Assembly: GCF_004359215.1 (NCBI RefSeq)
Contig: NC_090624.1
Span: 1,090,693-1,154,692 of the forward strand
Source of the DNA: Bremia lactucae
Taxonomy: Eukaryota; Oomycota; Peronosporomycetes; Peronosporales; Peronosporaceae
Length of the DNA stretch: 64,000 bases
Reading direction: 5' to 3'
The notes beneath the pieces are model-generated. The model saw only the letters and a list, made by a program, of their open reading frames with translations, was not told where the DNA came from and searched no databases. Numbering within the stretch: position 1 is the stretch's first letter; each line of letters opens with the position of its first letter. The translations under genes were made by a program, and so were the position numbers. Shown one piece after another: positions 11,001-21,176 of the stretch.

Positions 11001-11423
11001 GCTTGGAAGGATCATCAGCTTGAGATCTGTGTCATGAGGCACATAGGTTCTCAAGAGATCACAAGATGACAGCTGATGCCATAACAGGCATCGCTGTAGC
11101 TAAAGCGATTTAGCTTTGCTTTCAGGTGCGACGGAAAGGTTACCTTTTGTCCACCAAAGTGATCCAACAGCAGGCGACAATGGTCATCCTGACTGTAGCT
11201 CTATTATATTTCAGAGGCTAATGAGCTCGTTACGTGGTATGCCTTCATCGCTGCCACGTTGATAGCTAAAATTGTGCCATAGCACTAGACACCCTTTCCT
11301 GGTGTATTACCTCGAAGTCTGGTCGCCCGGCTTGTATTCAACCATAATATTAAATTTAAAGAAGAATATAAGCCATCTTGCCATTCTAGGCGAGAGGTGC
11401 GGTGAGTTTATTGCGGTCTGCAG
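11001..11423 (-). pseudogene. Gypsy D RNase H to integrase connector, heavily decayed
   Basis: Only scattered similarity remains. Near 11000-11070 the minus strand reads VPHDTDLKLMILPSSMMYH, the position of the H2C2 zinc-binding domain, but its histidines and cysteines are mostly lost. The rest between 11070 and 11400 is not clearly coding. Confidence 0.5.
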
Positions 11424-12180
11424 TTATGCGTAATTTTTATGAACCACAAATGGTTCGGTGCCGAACACACGAAACTTGACAGGAGCATACTTTATTGAAA
11501 GTAGCTCTTTGTCATACACAGGAAAGTTCTGTTCCGCGGCTTTTAACAGCCGGGACTGATAAGAGATGACACGGTCAACGCCGTCGTCGTCCGTCTGCAT
11601 AAGCGCGCTGCCAAGTGCAAAATTACTTGCATCGCAGGCAACGCTAAAGGGCTTATACGCATCTGGCAATGCCAAGACCGGTGCCTCAACAAGAGATTGC
11701 TTCACTGACGTGAACGCATCTTCTTGTTCATTTTTTGTGTCCTTTTCAAGGAGATCAGATAATGGTTTAGTATGCTCAGCATAATTCTTGCTATACTTAT
11801 GCAAGTAATTAGCGAGCTCTAGAAATTGGCGCAAATCCTTTAAATGCCGTGGGATTGGCCATTTCTTTACTGATACCTTGTCTGGGTCTGCTCGTACACC
11901 ATGTGTACCTATGATGCAGCCCAGCACAGGTATCTCGGGGACCCCTATGACGCCTTTTGCAAGTTGACGTACAATTGGGCGTCCTTCAAAGTCTGCAACA
12001 CAGCGTCTAAATCACGCTTTTGTGCGACTCTATTGCGCTCAGCCCGTCCTCGGTCCTACTATGCACGAATACATCGTCATAGTAATGGGGCGCATAGACA
12101 CGGTGCTGACGCATCACGCGAGCCATCCAATCGTTTTCTTGAAGATCCGCCTCGCCGTTGCAATTTCGCAACAGCGTCGG
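11424..12180 (-). pseudogene. Gypsy D reverse transcriptase and RNase H
   Basis: An uninterrupted 167-codon frame (11424-11927) holds the end of reverse transcriptase and the start of RNase H: IIGTHGVRADPDKV, FLELANYLHKYSKNYAEHTK, then FSVACDASNFALGSALMQ and VYDKELLSIKYAPVKFRV. ACDAS supplies the first RNase H aspartate. Near 12040-12090, in another frame, is APHYYDDVFVHSR, the YxDD polymerase motif. All of reverse transcriptase before that block is missing: it runs directly into gag sequence at about 12170. Confidence 0.85.
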
Positions 12181-13113
12181 ATCCGCGCCCTCCACTTTTC
12201 CTCACGGGAGGTTGATCGTATCGCTCAGTGTTTCTAGGCACAAGCCGTGGGGCACTACACTTATAAGCGTGGTGACCGTTTTTCTTACAGCGATTATATT
12301 TTTGTAACTGTGTAACTTGAAGAGCGAGGTTCACGCTCTCTACATACGAGAGGTCCATAGGTTCTGGACCTTCGTTTTATTGTCGTCTCGAAGGACAACT
12401 AGCAGATTGGACAAAAGCCTGTTAAAGACTGGAGTCCTCCTGTTCCACTATAGAGATCGCTTGGTCGAGTGACTCTGATACAAGCCGGAACAGGTGGGTC
12501 TTAGCAGGACCGTCTACAAGACCTTTAATAAAATAGTTACCTGTGTTTGTTTACCATTTGGGGGTGACTCACGACACAACTGACCAGGTATTGTGTATGC
12601 TGGGCATAAGCGTGAAGGTCACGTTTGCCCCGCTTCAAATCCAGGTTCTCGGCTCGAGCCCTATATTCGGCACGTGGCGGCTCAAATGTTTGCCTCAGCC
12701 GGGTCTTAAAGACCTCATGCGACCCAAAAATTGTTGGATGGGAAGCTTGAGCCCCAAGGACCAAGAATTGGCACGTCCGGCTAAGTTGGACATGTCAAAT
12801 TTCACTTTCGTCGCAGCATCACCGAAACGGCGAGCTTCAATGGCGTCGTCTAATACGACGAATTATCTTAAAAAGGGAGTCGCCTACGACTGTCTTAAAG
12901 TTATAGGTTTCTATCATTAAGCTTTCGGGTCGACGTGGAAGCGTCGGCCCTCTGGCAGCATGTAAATGCTGCTATCTCAACAGTTCTAATTGCTGAACGC
13001 CTTGTTCTCTCAACACATCCGCGTGTTGAGAGCCTTGTTGAAGCAAAGTTACTTTCTTTTGGTCCCTTTAGAGCTCGTGTTGTATGAGCTCGGCTATGCC
13101 GCATGTTGTTCAT
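12165..13113 (-). pseudogene. Gypsy D gag
   Basis: Minus-strand pieces show FGSHEVFKTRLRQTFEPPRA and KRGKRDLHAYAQHTQYLVSC (12537-12764), a retrotransposon gag capsid signature. MDLSYVES near 12335-12358 precedes a zinc knuckle, YNRCKKNGHHAYKC (12256-12300). The usual first cysteine is tyrosine there (TAT, one base from TGT). The N-terminal part up to 13113 is frameshifted. At about 12170 gag runs into reverse transcriptase, so protease and the first half of the polymerase are deleted. Confidence 0.8.
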
Positions 13114-13318
13114 CTGTGTTCAGTGAACAGCCTGACGCCAACGGCTGGCCTGCCATGACCGAATTCATTCGTTCGATGGCTCTTCATTCAAGGTCACTCA
13201 AATAAGTAAATCTTTCACGCGTTGCGTGATAGTCTCCTTGAAAGGTTTGAATGCTCTCTACTTCTTCATCCAACATGTCCATGTTGTATGGAACGTGCGT
13301 GGGCCGTTGAATGGACTA

Positions 13319-13331
13319 CGAAGTGCTACCA
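13319..13331 (-). other. Primer-binding site of Gypsy D
   Basis: Two bases beyond the LTR end, the minus strand reads TGGTAGCACTTCG. It starts with TGG, complementary to the CCA tail of a tRNA, and shares TGGTAGCACTTC with Gypsy E at 20059-20070. The matching tRNA is not identified here. Confidence 0.65.
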
Positions 13332-13333
13332 GG

Positions 13334-13853
13334 TGTAACAAGGCACCCTAATACTGTTCACAGTACTAGACAACCTACACTGGTTACAGTAAAGGTGGGG
13401 CGCCTCCATTACTTCACGTACACGACGCGCAGAGGAAGATTACAGGTAGCTAAGTAGTCTTAACTACCAAAGGATAGTTCTAAGGCTTTGAAATATAGAA
13501 AAAGTAAAGCTGTATTGATATATCAAGTTCCTACGTAACTATCTTTTATCTGCTACTGATTCTTATATTAACAACAAACTACGTATGACGCCTACTTGTG
13601 CACCGCACAATCGTGTCATATAACGATTGGCGAGGTTGATTTAAACTTAAATCAGCTAACCAATAAAATTATTGTCTTATCGCGTCAATACTATCAAATT
13701 TATATATTTAAAATTATAATATTGGCACTATTATGTCAAAATTAATAAAGATGATATGTTTGTACTTCTTTATTAATTTCCTCTCATATAAATGTTTTTT
13801 TTATTATTCCTCTTGTGGGAAATAATATTAATGTAACGGGACACCCCGTTACA
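13334..13853 (-). repeat. 5' LTR of Gypsy D, 520 bp
   Basis: On the minus strand it begins TGTAACGGGGTG (13853) and ends CCTTGTTACA (13334), giving 6-bp inverted ends TGTAAC/GTTACA. It is AT-rich and is followed by the primer site. The outer 22 bases (13832-13853) form a hairpin with 9-bp arms. No matching 3' LTR is found at the other end, so the element is truncated there. It abuts Copia M exactly within what should be the Copia primer site (the CCAAGC remnant at 13854). Confidence 0.8.
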
Positions 13854-14940
13854 CCAAGCCCCGCCAGCTCTGCTTTCTCCGCCTCAGACACTGCTTTCGC
13901 TATCATGAACGATGCCTCTACGCCAAGTCAGATCAACAGATTCGACGGCACCAACTTTCACAAGTGGAATTTCAAGATGTAGATGGTGCTGGAGAAAGGG
14001 ACTTGTGGGGAGTGACAAATGGGGAAATCAAGCTCGAGCACTGCACGAATACGATAAATCAGGTGACCTTCAAATGGAGGTCTCGAAAGGCGCTGGTGAT
14101 TATCTGTCTTGCGATGGAAGACTCGCAGCTACCGCTGGTCCGATCGTCGAGTGGTCGCAGGATACATGGTCACGACTGAAAGGACACTTCAAGAAGAGGA
14201 GCTTCACAAACAAGCTCTTTCCTCGTCGACATTTTTATATTTACAACAATGATGGAAGAAGGTGATGATGTCCTAGAATACACCAACAAGCTCAAGACGC
14301 TAGCGGGCCAGCTTGACGCTGTGGGTGCCCCGGTGAGCGAGGACGACTTTGTCATCACGCTACTTGGGAGTCTTAGTGACTCGTTCCAGTTTCTTATCAC
14401 GGCGTTGGAATCGCGAGGTGCGTTGACTTAGGAGCTGGTGTCGTCTCGACTCCTACACGAGGACATGAAACGCAAGGACCAGGGTGGTGACGGAGCTGCG
14501 TCTGGTCAAGCGTTTATGATGAAGCATGCTAAGCGCAAAGGACTGTCGGTGAAGAAGACTGGTGCTGCCACAATCGAGGACACTCGCGAGGGGCAATCTG
14601 CGATGGATCGCGGATTGCCCCTCGCGAGTCCAGAATACGCTGAATAATATCGGTCACAGCGTTCAAACGTAGCACAGGTTGAAGATTCTGGCGACTATCT
14701 TTTCTCGGTTGGCAGTAGCAGCAGCTCTGCCAAGCCAAACGATGTATGGCTGATCGACTCGGGGGCGATGCAACGCATGACATTTTCGAAGAAGTTCATG
14801 CGGAACTACAAGGTTTTCATCAATCGACGTTCATCTTGCGGACTACGCTGTTGTCCGAGCTATCGGCAGCGGTGACATCGTCATGTCAATGAAGACTTGT
14901 GTCGACGTCGCATCGAGGTAACGATGTACGCTCTTCCGAG
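13854..14940 (+). pseudogene. Copia M: gag and protease fragment
   Basis: Plus strand begins in a Copia leader (CCAAGCCCCGCCA) followed by gag: INRFDGTNFHKWNFKM, an in-frame stop, KWRSRKALVIICLAMEDSQL, EEGDDVLEYTNKLKTLAGQL, DSFQFLITALESRG. A zinc-knuckle end WIADCPSRVQN is readable at about 14603-14636, but the part before it is replaced by a fold-back. The protease motif LIDSGAMQRMTFS is at about 14751-14790 with its catalytic DSG intact. The fragment ends near 14930 at the minus-strand element N. LTR, integrase and polymerase are absent. The family is closest to Copia F. Confidence 0.8.
14582..14629. repeat. 48-nt near-perfect palindrome in Copia M gag
   Basis: Arms ACTCGCGAGGGGCAATC (14582-14598) and its exact reverse complement (14613-14629). 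An inner 5-bp stem is separated from them by one G-T type mismatch, and the turn is GG. The right half is the expected zinc-knuckle coding sequence, so the left half looks like an inverted copy of it. Confidence 0.95.
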
Positions 14941-16889
14941 CTGGCTAGTGTATTGGACATGGGTCAGCAGCAAATTGGCAAAACTTCCACAGGCGCAGCA
15001 TGATCCGGACGAGTTGCAGCCATAAGGTACCAACGCAACTTCGGTACGGTGCGTTCTTCATTGTATATTCCTGCTTGCATTCACCTTGACACATGCTCTT
15101 CGTCAACTTAAGTCCTGCATCTTGAGGCGTCTTCACAGGCTTGCTGTATGGCATTCCGAATCTGTTCAAAGTTGATTTAAAAAACTTGGTTTGCCGAAAT
15201 TGTGACTTGACCGGATACTTGATCTTGTCCAATAACCATGCCGAAAAAATACTTGAGTTCACCAAGATCAATCATCTCAAATCGATCGCTAAGTACCCGC
15301 TTCGTTGATATCAGGAGCGAGTCTTCACTCCTTCTGAGGATCAGGTCGTCCACGTAAAGCACAACAATAATTATGTTACCGTTGGTGCGCTTGATGTAGA
15401 CGCAGTGATCGAACTCACACTTGTTAAAATTCATCTTGATCATGAACTCGTCGATGGTGTGATTTCACATGCGCGGCGACTGCTAAATTCCCTAGAGCGA
15501 CCGCTTGAGCTTGCACGCATAGTTTGGGCTGTCCGCGCTGATAAATCCTTCGGTCTGTGTAAGTAAATCCATTATTCAGAATCCCGTTCAAAAATGTAGT
15601 CTTCAAGTCCATTTGATGCAGCGTCAAACCGTACGTGGAAGCGAATCGAAGCAAACTTCGCTACTGGCGCAAATGGCTCCTCGTAGGCGACTCCATATTT
15701 CTGCAAAAAACCCTTGGTCACGTGCGCGCCTTGTAACGCATGATAATTCCGTCTTGATTTTCCTTCACTAAACCCATTTACAGCTGACTGCGTCCCTTTT
15801 GCAGGGGCACAACTTCCATGTCTTGTTCTTGTGAAGCGACTCTAGTTCGGAGTCACATGCAGCTTTCCACTCTTCCGCGTCGCTGGATTCCATCACCGAA
15901 ATGAACGTTGTCGGCATTTCTCCCACTGAATACATGCTGCATACTCTTCTCATCGTCCATAACTGTAGCAGACGCTGACATTTTTCGAGCGTCGACCGTC
16001 GATATTCTGCCCCGTGTCTCTTGGAACGCAGTTTCAGTGACCTTTGCCAATGACTCAGTACGAGTATTCCGCTTGCTATCCAGATCAAATACCGGGTCGG
16101 CGTCCTGAACTTCAGCTCCACTTCAAATCCATATCAATGTCCGCCGAGGTATTTTCTTCATCGTCGTCTTGAATCTCGGCAGACTTGCACTTGTACCCGT
16201 CATTAATTTTCTCACCTTAAAAAGTGTCTTCCTTGAACTGGGCATCGCGACTCATCAGAATTCGACCAGTTGACACGTCTTCAAGTGATACGTCTTCTGG
16301 TGCTCCGAATAACCCAAAAATCGGCACAATACGGCTTTTGCGTCCAGCTTGGAGCGCTTTTTCCTTGGAACGTGGACGCGCGCGTGACAGCCAAAAAACT
16401 TGATGTTTGCCAGTAGCGGTTTTTTCGTCGTCCAAATCTCGAATGACGACTTTCCATAGTCGATAGCACGCGATGGACACCAATTACGAAGAAACATGGC
16501 CGTCCTATCAGCTTCACCTCAATATTGCTCGGCGAGGCCGGCGTGGTGCAGCATGCACCTAGCACATTCCACAAGCGTCCGGTTCATTCGCTCAGCAACT
16601 TCATTCAACTGTAGCGTGTAATGAGGCGTATACTTTTGAATAATTCCTTGATTCAAACAAAACTTGGTCATTTTTTCGTACGCATACTCGCCAAAGTTGT
16701 CGCAACAAGACATTTTACGCGCTTGACGGTCTGATTTTCCGCGAACGCAACAAAATTGGCGAACTTGTCCAGAACTTTTGACTGCTCTTGATCCAATAAA
16801 CGACCCCGTATCGGGATTTGTCATCGATGAAAGTCACAAAATAACGCTTGCCGCTAAAATTCGAGGTCTGCATAGGGCCACATACATCA
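14941..16889 (-). pseudogene. Copia N: integrase, linker, reverse transcriptase (family F type)
   Basis: Read downward from 16889: CGPMQTSNFSGKRYFVTFID (integrase core), [40 protein letters not shown] (16600-16560), the KLIGRPCFFV/VHRVL region, and then a VCSMYSVGEMPTTFISVMES linker near 15900. Reverse transcriptase pieces are [38 protein letters not shown] (YVDD near 15350) and DLGELKYFFGMVIGQDQ. The end is near SKPVKTPQDAGLKLTKSMCQ and QFAADPCPIH. Numerous stops and shifts; RNase H is cut off at 14945. Confidence 0.85.
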
Positions 16890-17300
16890 ATCCTCATCCT
16901 CCATTTTGGCGCCAATACTACTAAGCTTGGCACTAACGTTGAGGACTCGTTGCAGTGGTGCAACACGTTCTCGCCTTCCGCCATCTCCATGCTGAATAGC
17001 TGGCGCTTTAAGTAATGCGCCCAGCCTTCTAAGATTCGCCGTACAATGTCTTAATGCGTGTCCAGGTAACCCAGGCTTCTTCACAGTCGTCAAACACGTG
17101 TTGATAGCCTGCGTGCATATGAAGTAGCATTAGGCCAAACGCAATATTGCTGGCCTTGACAAACTCGTCCCTGGCACGAGTATCCACAAACGACGGAGCC
17201 AGCTTACGGTTAACCACGTGCCACACCGACTTGCGGAAAACACGCCGCGAATATAGCTATCCACGTGGCATAGTTGTCGCCATTTAACTTGTCGACACCA
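16890..17300 (-). pseudogene. Copia N: second, partial gag (family K type)
   Basis: Minus strand reads a degraded [14 protein letters not shown] start near 17275, then [57 protein letters not shown] and an [14 protein letters not shown] end. This duplicates the N-terminal gag of the same element (18091-18632). It joins family-F integrase directly at about 16890, forming a K/F chimera. Confidence 0.75.
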
Positions 17301-18632
17301 ATTTTCGACGAAACATCTTCATGCATCCGCTTGCCTCATCCACAATGAGTAGCAGGTACTTGCTTACACCAAGCGATTCTTGTTACATTGGACCGCTGAT
17401 ATAGAAGCGCAGCAGCTCGAACGAGGTGTGCTGATGCTTATCATAGTTGCTTGGAAACGTTTTTTGGGCCGTTTTTCCTTCTTGGCATCCACGACGCATA
17501 CTTGATATGCTTGATGCCGGTGGTGTAGAGGCGTCCTTAATCATTCCACTTGCAATCAGTTGTTTTCGCAGCACGTCGGTCGGAGCATGACTCACACGCG
17601 TGCAGGTCAATATTGATGTTTATAGTCGCCGAATTAGCCAAACGCTATCGCCCATAGTCGTTGTCTTGTTGCTATCCGCCACCAAAAACTCGCATTGGTC
17701 TCGTTCGTCCAGTGTTTATTACTTCGACTTGTCGTAGCATATATGATGAGTGGCGCCACTGCCAATAGCCCACATTCCTGGCATATCCTTGCCTGTCGGC
17801 AACTCGCTTCCAGAGGAACTCCAAATACGACCCGGTCGTATTCGTAGTCGTCGTTTTGCCGATACTGAACGTTGTTGCTAGCTCCGCGTCCACTATTTTG
17901 TCCGCCGCGTCGAGCTCCTCGATTGTCGTATTTTTGCTTGATTCAGCAGCGCTCTACCGCATGCTCCAACTTTCCGCAATACGTACATTGGCGGACTCTC
18001 GCTTAGCACTGAACGCTTTCGCTGCGTCTTCAGTCTTCACCATTGCGGTCCTACCACCTTGCCGCTTGATGTGCTCGTTCGTCAGCACCTCTACAACGTC
18101 TTGCGCTCACAATTCTGCCTGCTCATCTGCAAATTCAGCACGACATTCTCGCAGCTTTTTGGCAAGCTTCGAAGCAAACATATAGCAACATCCTCCATCT
18201 TGGCGTCAATACTACTATGCTTGGCACTGATGCTGAGGACTCGTTCTAGTGATGCAACACGTTCTCGTCTTCCGCCATCTCTATTCTGAATAGCTGGCAC
18301 TTTAAGTAATGCGCCCAGCCTTCTACGATCCACCGTATAATGGCTTATTGCATGTCTAGACAACGCAGGCTTCTTCACAGTCGTCAAACACGTGTTGATA
18401 ATCTGCGTCCATATGAAGTAGCATTAGGCCAAACGCAATATTGCTGGCCTTGACATCCTCGTCCCTGGCACAATTATCCGCAAATGACGGAGTCACCTCA
18501 CGGTAACCACGTGCCACACCGACTTCATTAGGAAAAAATCAGGCATGTAGTGGTTCCACGTGGCATAGTAGTCGCCGTTAAACTTGTTTCGTCGAAACAT
18601 ATTGGGCGGTAGTCATGGCCGTTGGGCTCATA
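17301..18632 (-). pseudogene. Copia N: first gag, protease, integrase start (family K type)
   Basis: Gag starts MSPTAM at the primer site (18632) and is frameshifted throughout: [12 protein letters not shown] near 18375, then a block homologous to [20 protein letters not shown] (18170-18250) with [20 protein letters not shown] zinc-knuckle remnant with CGKLEHAVERC lies near 17950-17990. Protease (17672-17893) has lost a clear DSG. A pre-integrase zinc region (SHAPTDVLRKQLIASGMIKD, 17500-17600) and SKYLLLIVDEASGCM-like integrase start (17325-17370) follow, and then the element restarts in gag. Confidence 0.75.
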
Positions 18633-18635
18633 ACC
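18622..18635 (-). other. Primer-binding site of Copia N (half-tRNA type)
   Basis: Minus strand GGTTATGAGCCCAA immediately follows the LTR end. It is the complement of the initiator tRNA-Met anticodon arm (GGGCTCATAACC). The ATG inside begins MSPTAM of gag. Confidence 0.75.
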
Positions 18636-18868
18636 TGTTGAAGTCTGAAATCGATGCTTAAGAGAGCGAAGAAGAAAGGGAGCGAAGCAGAGAGTCTGCG
18701 CGATGTCGCGAAGACACTTGAGTCGGAGAAGGGATATTTGATACATTGGGAATTATACCTCTACTTCTCGTAGCCACTGATTTGTACATAGTGTAATTTA
18801 CAATACTATAGTATAAGTAAATGCTATGCCAAACCGCGGTTCGGATTGAACCTGTTTGGATTGCGTAC
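18636..18868 (-). repeat. Probable LTR of Copia N
   Basis: Begins on the plus strand with TGTTGAAGTCTG next to the primer site. It is short and AT-rich toward its far end. The outer border is uncertain and was placed before the RNase H tail of the neighbouring plus-strand Copia. Confidence 0.45.
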
Positions 18869-18986
18869 ATTACCTGAAACCCATAACCTTCAATAGACTC
18901 AAGACATGCTGGCTGATACAATGACGAAGCCGATTGTCGCTGATCAAGCTTGGGATAGGTGTCGTCGCTGTCGAGTCCAGTGGGAG
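18869..18986 (+). pseudogene. Copia RNase H tail
   Basis: Plus strand reads DMLADTMTKPIVADQAWDR, the conserved end of Copia RNase H (compare LLADLMTKPIPA in element F). It ends in the purine-rich CAGTGGGAG just before an LTR. Confidence 0.65.
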
Positions 18987-19400
18987 TGTTGCCGATAAGC
19001 ACATCGAGCGGCTAAGTTGCACACAAGCTGCGATTGTTATTGATGCGCCTCCACATGCACAAGACTAACCGATAAGCACCGGTGGGTCATCGACATAGCA
19101 CGACAGCGATCCTCTACATGCGACAAGACAAAGATGGTTCCGCAAAGTATCAATCATCGTTTTTAAGATGGGCGGTGATCAACTTCTAGATGGGCGATGA
19201 TTAACTTCGAAATGGGCGAGGATAAAGTTCAAGATGGGATCTTCGCGTGGTAGAAGATGATTGGCTAAAATGGATGTAACCAGTAAGTAAAATTCAGTAA
19301 AGTATCCAGTATGCGTAGATGTAGCAAATAGTTGGCGAGCTAATGACCTTTAATATACTTACTTTGCATTTGCCAACTAGTGCTCACTTAGCCTTTAACA
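18987..19400 (+). repeat. Copia 3' LTR (family F type), 414 bp
   Basis: Starts TGTTGCCGATAAGC after a purine tract and ends GCCTTTAACA. From about 19040 it aligns with the F LTR (GATGCGCCTCCACATGCACA; TTTAATATACTTACTTTGCA). About 48 bases near the start are extra relative to F. The three GATGGGCG-type motifs at 19150-19240 form a short internal repeat. After it, GATTATCC may be a decayed primer site. Confidence 0.65.
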
Positions 19401-19663
19401 TCCGATTATCCTCCTACAACATCAGAACATTATCGCTTAAGTCTTCACCGAGCTCGCGCATTAAAGCCCTTAGCCACACTGCCTTTAAGTAGCTTTGGAT
19501 AATGCTATGTACCTGGCTTCAGTAGAGGACAACACAGCAGTCCTTTGTTTCTTGCTGCGCCAGCTGATACCACCATTCAGCACAAGATGCACCCACTGGT
19601 ACTGCGCCTTGACTTGAAATGACCTGCCCAGTGTGGTTCACATTGTGAACCCACCCTTGTGTA
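19401..19663. other. Unassigned spacer
   Basis: No coding similarity, repeat relation or RNA gene recognised in these 263 bases. Confidence 0.6.
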
Positions 19664-20058
19664 TGTGATGCACATAGGTGCATTCACATTAGGAGGGATG
19701 ACGCCTAGCGTCATCCGTTACGCGAGGTATCTTGAAAGATATGCTGGCAATACATATGAGTGTTATCTACAGAGATGACATTTATGATTGTTTAAATGAG
19801 CATTTATTGATAATACGCATTAAATATAAATCAGTCAAAAAACTACTTCCTACTCGGTAAGTGCGCACGAGGAGTCGGATCATCGCTCCCGTGACGACCC
19901 GTTTACCAGAGTACTTAGTGCGTTGGGTGAGGTCGCTAAGGCGCCCACCACAACTACCTCACGGCACACGAGAGTAGACGGTCAAACCGCTTCCTCGCTG
20001 TCGCTAGGGTGTGTGCTTAAGAAGAGCGTGGCCGCATTAAGTCGTGCCCGTCTACTCT
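19664..20058 (+). repeat. 5' LTR and leader of Gypsy E
   Basis: Begins TGTGATGCACATAGGTGCAT, which folds on itself, then GGGATGACGCCTAGCGTCAT, a second inverted motif. It extends to the primer site at 20059. The 3' border of the LTR proper is not clear because no second copy is present. An open frame at 19923-20210 is inside this LTR/leader and is not treated as a gene. Confidence 0.6.
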
Positions 20059-20071
20059 TGGTAGCACTTCA
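20059..20071 (+). other. Primer-binding site of Gypsy E
   Basis: TGGTAGCACTTCA, sharing 12 bases with the primer site of Gypsy D at 13319-13331. It starts with TGG as expected for pairing with a tRNA CCA end. Confidence 0.6.
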
Positions 20072-20379
20072 AATCCTTCCCACATCCCGCATCTCTGCGT
20101 GTGGACGTAAGGATGAACCTCAATATCGATTAGGCTCGTTTCCCCACCTCTCCGAACATCATCGGGAGGTGGCAGGGCACTTGGCGCAGGGACTTGGTGG
20201 ATCTTATTAAATCCTTCTGAGCAACATCACGTTGCTCAGTTGTAGTAGTTTAAGGCATTCGTGCTTGGACAGCGAAGAGCCGCGTCCGACACCGAGCCAT
20301 GCTGCGGCGGAGTCCGCCACTCAGACTCAGATGAGCTGAGACGTTAGAAGGCTCAGAGCGAGGCTCTCTACAGGACTAT

Positions 20380-21176
20380 TGAGATGCTCTCTGCCCGGCC
20401 GCATCAGCCGAGGCCCGTTCGGAGGGACCGCCCAAGTTTGATGGAACTGCAGCGCACACGATTGTCCACTGGCTTTTAGCGGTGGAGCAATGCGGTGTCA
20501 CGCAGCTCATCGAGGACGACAGCCGGATGGTGTCGCACGCCATGTCGCATCTGCACGGTAAGGCCTCAGAGTGGGCTTACTCGGCGCATATGGCGGACAG
20601 AAAGGCGTTCCCTACATGGGCGATCTTTAAGGAAAATATTCGCGCCATGTACCAGTCGCTGAAAAACGATGAATTGCTGTAGGCGCGCTTCTTTGGAGCG
20701 CGACAGGCGAAGCGATCTCTGCAAGAGTATGTGCAGGAGATGCGCTCGCTGTCACCGTCCATTACCGTAGGTCCGATTCCGGAGCACATTAAGGTGCCCA
20801 CGTTTATGAACGGACTACGGCATGGCCCATCGCGACAGGCCTTTTTTAGTAAGGTGCCGTCGGCGATGGAAGAGCAATTCAAATTGCCATAGCTGTGGAA
20901 CAATCCTACAACAGTGCCTCGGCGACAGCTTGGTATAAGCCGTCGGCCGAGAGGACGGATGCCACTTCCATGGAGTTGGGCAATGCAGATGTAATCGGCT
21001 TTAAATGCAGCAAGCGCGGCCATATAATGGCTCGCTGCTATGCCAGGGTCCCTGCTGGGGCAAAGATACCCAGCAAGAGAACTCACTTCCCAAAGGGCGA
21101 TGGCAAGATCCAGCGTGCGAGACGCATGAGTTCTGCATCGACCACTGAGGGGTCGAGAAATGCAAGAGTGCAGTAG
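20380..21176 (+). pseudogene. Gypsy E gag
   Basis: Plus strand reads PPKFDGTAAHTIVHWLLAVE, a HLHGKASEWAYSAHMAD block, NIRAMYQSLKNDELL and a stop at 20680. It continues in the same frame with FFGARQAKRSLQEYVQEMRS and FMNGLRHGPSRQAFFSKV, a capsid domain of the retrotransposon gag type. After a further stop and frameshift it ends in a zinc knuckle, GFKCSKRGHIMARC (about 20995-21040). The first cysteine is glycine there (GGC for TGC). It would form the particle that packages element RNA. Confidence 0.8.

Noticed and set aside
18622..18635. Possible initiator tRNA-Met gene suggested by GGGCTCATAACC
   Set aside because: Only the anticodon-arm complement is present, with no acceptor, D or T arms; it is a primer-binding site.
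19923..20210. 95-codon open frame
   Set aside because: Overlaps the Gypsy E LTR, leader and primer site and shows no recognisable protein features.
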